Part shown: piece by piece, positions 61,563-64,000 of the stretch | Layout of the letters: the number at the start of each line of letters is the position of its first letter | Position numbering within the stretch: the first letter of the stretch is position 1 | IMG/VR virus record: IMGVR_UViG_3300021197_000592 | Location: 34,439 to 98,438 of that record | Direction: 5' to 3' (one strand) | Source: a virus | DNA: 64,000 bases | Position numbers and translations under genes: made by a program | The notes under the pieces: generated by a model | The model's database searches: none | What the model was told of the DNA's origin: nothing | The model's input: only the letters and a program-made list of their open reading frames with translations

Positions 61563-61799
61563 ATGAGAACTGAGATTGAATACGAGTCATATATCAAAAA
61601 TGGTGGCTTGATTGAGAGAAAAACGATGGTCTACTTTGACAGTGATGAAGAACTGATAGATTACTGGGAAAGCCTCGGTGAATTTGCCGAAAAGGTCTAT
61701 GGAAGCATGAGGCAAAGGTGGTTAGTCACCAAGACCGAGTGGGTCACACTAGCGGAATACAAGAAAGACATGATTTTAACAGGAGATGAAGAAGAATGA
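61563..61799 (+). CDS. Small early-type protein 1
   Basis: 78 aa from ATG 61563, about 20 bases after the ATAAG of the promoter. MRTEIEYESYIKNGGLIERK..., acidic, Tyr/Glu/Trp-rich with EELIDYWESLGEFAEKVYG; ends GDEEE. No known domain. First gene of a three-gene operon with ATGA and TAATG overlaps. Confidence 0.6.
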   Translation: MRTEIEYESYIKNGGLIERKTMVYFDSDEELIDYWESLGEFAEKVYGSMRQRWLVTKTEWVTLAEYKKDMILTGDEEE

Positions 61800-61978
61800 T
61801 AACAGAAGCAAAGGAAATGATAAAGCCATTCAAGTACGAACTAGAAGTTGGACACTCCAAGTCTGGTTCAGACCACGTAATCATCATCAAGAGCCTTAGA
61901 GTTCGCGGTGATGACCTAGCGGAATCACTCGCAGAGTTGAAAGCCGCACTAGTCGCATTCAGGGAGATGAACCTTTAA
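61796..61978 (+). CDS. Small early-type protein 2
   Basis: 60 aa, MITEAKEMIKPFKYELEVGHS, one alpha/beta unit with VIIIKSLRVRGDDLAESLAELKAALVAFREM. Overlaps the previous stop (ATGA). Looks like a compact beta-beta-alpha protein. Function unknown. Confidence 0.55.
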   Translation: MITEAKEMIKPFKYELEVGHSKSGSDHVIIIKSLRVRGDDLAESLAELKAALVAFREMNL

Positions 61979-62373
61979 TGCCTCTAATCGTTGGAATCGT
62001 CAACGGACCTGACAAAGGCTTCACAAGTCGAGAAATATCACTAGTCAACGGGTTCGGCTTTGGTATACTGGCGACCCAAGCGGGTGTTGGTCACATTGGT
62101 GATAGGTACGGGACAAAAATGACCCCTGCTGAGTTCAGGCGAAGAATGCTCATGGTCAACCTAGCCAATGAGATATTCGACATGGGTGACTTCTATGATG
62201 TTATGACTCTTGAGTTCTGTGAGAGATTGGCTGAGGCTGATTGGTCTTGTAATACAACCAATTGGGATAAGAGGAAGTTCAACAACGAGTTCAAGAACTG
62301 GTTGGTTCGTTTGGAGGAAACAAAATTGAGAGATTTTGAGAGGAAACACGCAAAGAGTCGTGAGGAAGAGTAA
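61978..62373 (+). CDS. Small early-type protein 3
   Basis: 131 aa. MPLIVGIVNGPDKGFTSREISLVNGFGFGILATQAG..., then GDRYGTKMTPAEFRRRMLMVNLANEIFDMGDFYDVMTLEFCERL and a charged tail RKHAKSREEE. Mixed alpha/beta, no motif known. TAATG coupling. Ends before copy C of the promoter element. Confidence 0.55.
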   Translation: MPLIVGIVNGPDKGFTSREISLVNGFGFGILATQAGVGHIGDRYGTKMTPAEFRRRMLMVNLANEIFDMGDFYDVMTLEFCERLAEADWSCNTTNWDKRKFNNEFKNWLVRLEETKLRDFERKHAKSREEE

Positions 62374-62412
62374 TTCTTCTCACTTCTCAAGGTGGTCCCC
62401 CAAAGTGTCCCC

Positions 62413-62451
62413 ACCATATGGTAGTGCAACTTTGTAGAGACTACCTTAAGA
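62413..62451 (+). promoter_or_regulatory. Promoter-like element, copy C
   Basis: ACCATATGGT 62413-62422, six bases, ACTTTGT 62429-62435, seven bases, then ACC-TTAAG. Ten bases later is GGGTATG, the same context as the gene start after copy B, but that ORF is only three codons; the real gene starts at 62502 behind a GGAGG site. Confidence 0.65.
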
Positions 62452-62501
62452 GATGTGGGTATGACACCCTAGCATGAATACAAAGAAATGGAGGAAGAAT
62501 A

Positions 62502-62693
62502 ATGCCGACATACAAGATTATCCGCTTTAGGTTTGAAGGCAGGAATAGAACCATCAAGAGGGGATTAACCCTTGAAGAGGCTCAAGAGCATTGCAAAGAC
62601 CCGGAGACATCCGGTAGTACCTGCTCAGACTTGAAGAAGCGTGGCATGTGGTTTGATGGTTACGACATTGAAGGCGGAGATAGGTACTCTTAG
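62502..62693 (+). CDS. Small conserved phage protein (GLTLEEAQ..HC.DPETS family)
   Basis: 63 aa: MPTYKIIRFRFEGRNRTIKR, GLTLEEAQEHCKDPETSGSTC, MWFDGYDIEGGDRYS. The combination IRF, GLTLEEAQ-x-HC-x-DPETS and WFDGY is very widespread in marine phages and other tailed viruses, without a known function. GGAGG seven bases upstream. Its presence here links this archaeal virus to bacteriophage gene pools. Immediately followed by a structured RNA candidate. Confidence 0.8.
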   Translation: MPTYKIIRFRFEGRNRTIKRGLTLEEAQEHCKDPETSGSTCSDLKKRGMWFDGYDIEGGDRYS

Positions 62694-62701
62694 TGAACTC
62701 A

Positions 62702-62807
62702 AGCCCCGATGATAGGTGAATCGCACCCTCCCCGGTAACTCGGTGTTGGCATACGTGTCAAACAGAAAGTGCCGGGGGCATGGGCGCACTGAATATCATT
62801 CGGGGCT
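62702..62807 (+). ncRNA. Candidate structured RNA
   Basis: Closed by a 13-bp stem with one bulge: AGCCCCGA-TGATA (62702-62714) against TATCA-T-TCGGGGCT (62794-62807). Inside: GGTG-AATCG-CACC (about 62715-62727) and CCCCGG ... CCGGGG (about 62730-62735 with 62772-62777). No ORF of useful length. It lies directly downstream of the 62502 gene and just before copy D. GC-rich against an AT-rich surround. A tRNA was considered but anticodon/T-arm features are not convincing. Confidence 0.6.
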
Positions 62808-62835
62808 GGTTCCAATGGGGGTTCTGCAAAGCACA

Positions 62836-62874
62836 ACCATATGGTAAGCAAACTTTGTATGCGCACCTCATAAG
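62836..62874 (+). promoter_or_regulatory. Promoter-like element, copy D
   Basis: ACCATATGGT 62836-62845, six bases, ACTTTGT 62852-62858, six bases, ACCTCATAAG ending 62874. Best match to consensus. No gene of normal size follows for 630 bases, so it most likely transcribes an RNA or a leader. Confidence 0.7.
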
Positions 62875-63440
62875 TCATAACAACGCCCCCTTATTGTCAG
62901 TTGACGGACTGACACGGTAGTGACGGAATACCCCCCACCGGGGTAACGTGCAGTATCCCCTGTCGTGGGGCAATCACACCTAGAGATAGGAGTCGTTGGA
63001 AAGGATGGTAACGCATCTGATACTGGCTGGTGTCGTAAATTTACTTAATGTAGGTGAAGGAACACTATTCGGGTACACATAACTCCCGACTACCACTCAC
63101 ATTCCCCACGGAACTGATGGGTGTCAAGACACTAGAAGTGCGCTTGGTTGAAGGTTGAGGTCTTGAATGAACTCCCTTACCTAGACTTCAACGATGATGT
63201 CCTCTCCCCTGACGTTCTATTCACATTCCTTAAGGAACTGACGGAGATAAAGTAGCCAAAGGGGGTAAAGCCTCGTAAAACGCGATTTATCAAAAACTTG
63301 CGACAACAGTGGTGTAAGACGCGGAGAATTCTAGATAAACACTCCACGCTGTAATGCCTGTCCCTCCATGTATGAAACGGTATGCTTGCTGCCGCTGTCT
63401 CCTAACGTTCCTTCAGGGATGCTAGGTAGTCTGCCAAAGT
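62875..63440 (+). ncRNA. Transcribed-looking region without a normal gene
   Basis: 566 bases downstream of copy D. Contains hairpins (CCCC...GGGG twice near 62937-62975; GTGTC-AA-GACAC near 63119-63132). A duplicated segment (63083-63120 and 63203-63244) keeps CACATTCC-N4-GGAACTGA around changed loop bases. A possible 30-35-aa ORF (TTG 63148 or 63163 to TAG 63253-63255, with LPYLDFNDDVLSPDVLFTFL) overlaps it. Either a non-coding RNA or a leader with tiny ORFs. Confidence 0.5.
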
Positions 63441-63446
63441 CTTCCT

Positions 63447-63485
63447 ACCATATGGTAAGTAAACTTTGTAAACGCACCATATAAG
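63447..63485 (+). promoter_or_regulatory. Promoter-like element, copy E
   Basis: ACCATATGGT 63447-63456, six bases, ACTTTGT 63463-63469, six bases, ACC-ATATAAG ending 63485. Followed 23 bases later by the ATG of the 58-aa cysteine-rich gene. Confidence 0.7.
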
Positions 63486-63507
63486 ATATTGAAACCGGCC
63501 TTAGTTG

Positions 63508-63684
63508 ATGTATTACGATATGGAATGCGAATGTTGTGGCAAAATAGTGGAGATAACTGGGGCCTACCTCGGTTTGATTCAGGATGCATACTGTGAGGTA
63601 TGTGGGTTTGATGGTGAGGAATGTGGCCTTGTCTGTCAAGACCTTGAGAGTGAGCATAAACAGTATGAAAAGGGGGAGAACTGA
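63508..63684 (+). CDS. Cysteine-rich small early protein (58 aa)
   Basis: ATG 63508 (an in-frame ATG at 63520 is an alternative), MYYDMECECCGKIVEITGAYLGLIQDAYCEVCGF then DGEECGLVCQ and a charged tail. Eight cysteines in C-x-CC, C-x2-C and C-x3-C arrangements, consistent with one or two zinc sites. First gene after copy E. Function unknown. Confidence 0.6.
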   Translation: MYYDMECECCGKIVEITGAYLGLIQDAYCEVCGFDGEECGLVCQDLESEHKQYEKGEN

Positions 63685-63686
63685 TT

Positions 63687-63854
63687 ATGTTTCAGAGGAG
63701 ACACTTCAACTGGATGATTGACCTAATGGTTGAACTTGACTTGAATAAGGTTCAGGAAGAATGGATGATTATCAGACTATCAGAGACAAACGAGAATTTC
63801 AAGCATGATAGATTTAGGGCAGCACTACACGCAGAAAAGGACAGATATGAATAA
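63687..63854 (+). CDS. Small helical early protein (55 aa)
   Basis: ATG 63687 with GGGGAG nine bases upstream, three bases after the previous stop. MFQRRHFNWMIDLMVELDLN, then KVQEEWMIIRLSETNENFKH and basic-acidic helix ending KDRYE. No motif. Followed by AT-rich DNA. Confidence 0.55.
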   Translation: MFQRRHFNWMIDLMVELDLNKVQEEWMIIRLSETNENFKHDRFRAALHAEKDRYE

Positions 63855-64000
63855 ACAGGAGAATATGAATAATCGGGATTCGTCCCACTTGGGGTTATCT
63901 CAAAGTTCACAACCATATGGCTTTGCTTTTCAAATTTTTTTTTCTATTTGTTTTCTGTTATGCATTCTAAATGCTGAATTTAATCAAGAATGAATAAAAT
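63855..64000. other. AT-rich window end with T tract and motif copy F
   Basis: No supported gene; an ORF over 63847-63993 is T-rich and unlikely. T9 at 63935-63943 can terminate the rightward transcript. A leftward-oriented, partial repeat of the element lies at 63901-63920 (CAAAGT, five bases and a, CCATATGG). Confidence 0.45.
63901..63920 (-). promoter_or_regulatory. Partial promoter-like element, copy F (leftward)
   Basis: Read on the minus strand: CCATATGGT, spacer, ACTTTG, then GAGATAACC. The palindrome's right arm is degraded (GGC) and the ATAAG part is missing. It may be a decayed copy or face leftward genes outside view. Confidence 0.35.

Noticed and set aside
62702-62807. tRNA or tmRNA-like gene
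   Set aside because: Closing helix is 13 bp and the T-arm/anticodon pattern is missing; better described as an unclassified structured RNA.
63805-63993. 62-aa plus-strand ORF at window end
   Set aside because: Reads through a T9 tract and the partial promoter element; the 55-aa gene at 63687-63854 already explains the coding part.

Overview
The window looks like the tail-module and replication-module part of a tailed dsDNA virus of an archaeon. It best matches the 'magrovirus' type, viruses of Marine Group II Euryarchaeota (Poseidoniales). Seen in the sequence: caudovirus tail genes (tail tube, frameshifted tail chaperone, tape measure, hub, very large marine-type fibres) linked to an archaeal information-processing set: TFB, family B DNA polymerase, sliding clamp, RFC-type clamp loader, PriS/PriL-type primase, XPF/ERCC4 nuclease, ATP-dependent ligase. 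Ribosome binding sites are GGTGAT, GGAGG or GAGGTG, as expected for a euryarchaeal 16S tail. No tRNA, rRNA, integrase, transposon or CRISPR array was seen. Terminase, portal and capsid genes are absent and must lie outside the window.

Layout. (1) 1-30236, all rightward: tail operon, starting inside a tail tube gene and ending with a 9.8-kb fibre gene, a cassette of LamG-like lectin genes and a tail-fibre-assembly chaperone. (2) 30242-30295: terminator zone where the two large operons converge. (3) 60352 down to 30268, all leftward: about 55 tightly overlapping genes for replication, repair, nucleotide metabolism and transcription, plus many tiny zinc-ribbon or membrane proteins that a 60-codon cutoff misses. 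(4) 60353-60890: AT-rich, iteron-like, hairpin-rich non-coding region, a candidate origin or control region. (5) 60890-64000: small early-type genes and at least two gene-free, structured stretches, organised around a repeated promoter-like element, ACCATATGGT-N5/6-ACTTTGT-N4/7-ACC(T)CATAAG.

The most striking system is a dispersed ubiquitin-like toolkit in the leftward operon. It comprises a 68-aa beta-grasp protein ending in LIPAMVGG-SL (55895-56101), an E1/ThiF-like adenylating enzyme (50650-51249) and a JAMM metalloprotease with a perfect HxHx7Sx2D motif (49302-49847). A fourth gene (52351-53598) carries a weak E2-like motif. Together they suggest the virus processes and attaches its own small modifier.

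Other highlights: a canonical -1 slippery heptamer GGGAAAA that fuses the tail chaperone; a DNA polymerase B split into two genes around four small genes; three proteins with PIP-box motifs, one only 31 aa; a virus-encoded TFB and a PC4-like protein that could service virus-specific promoters; and candidate structured RNAs downstream of and between the early promoters. All assignments are from reading the sequence only; no database search was run.
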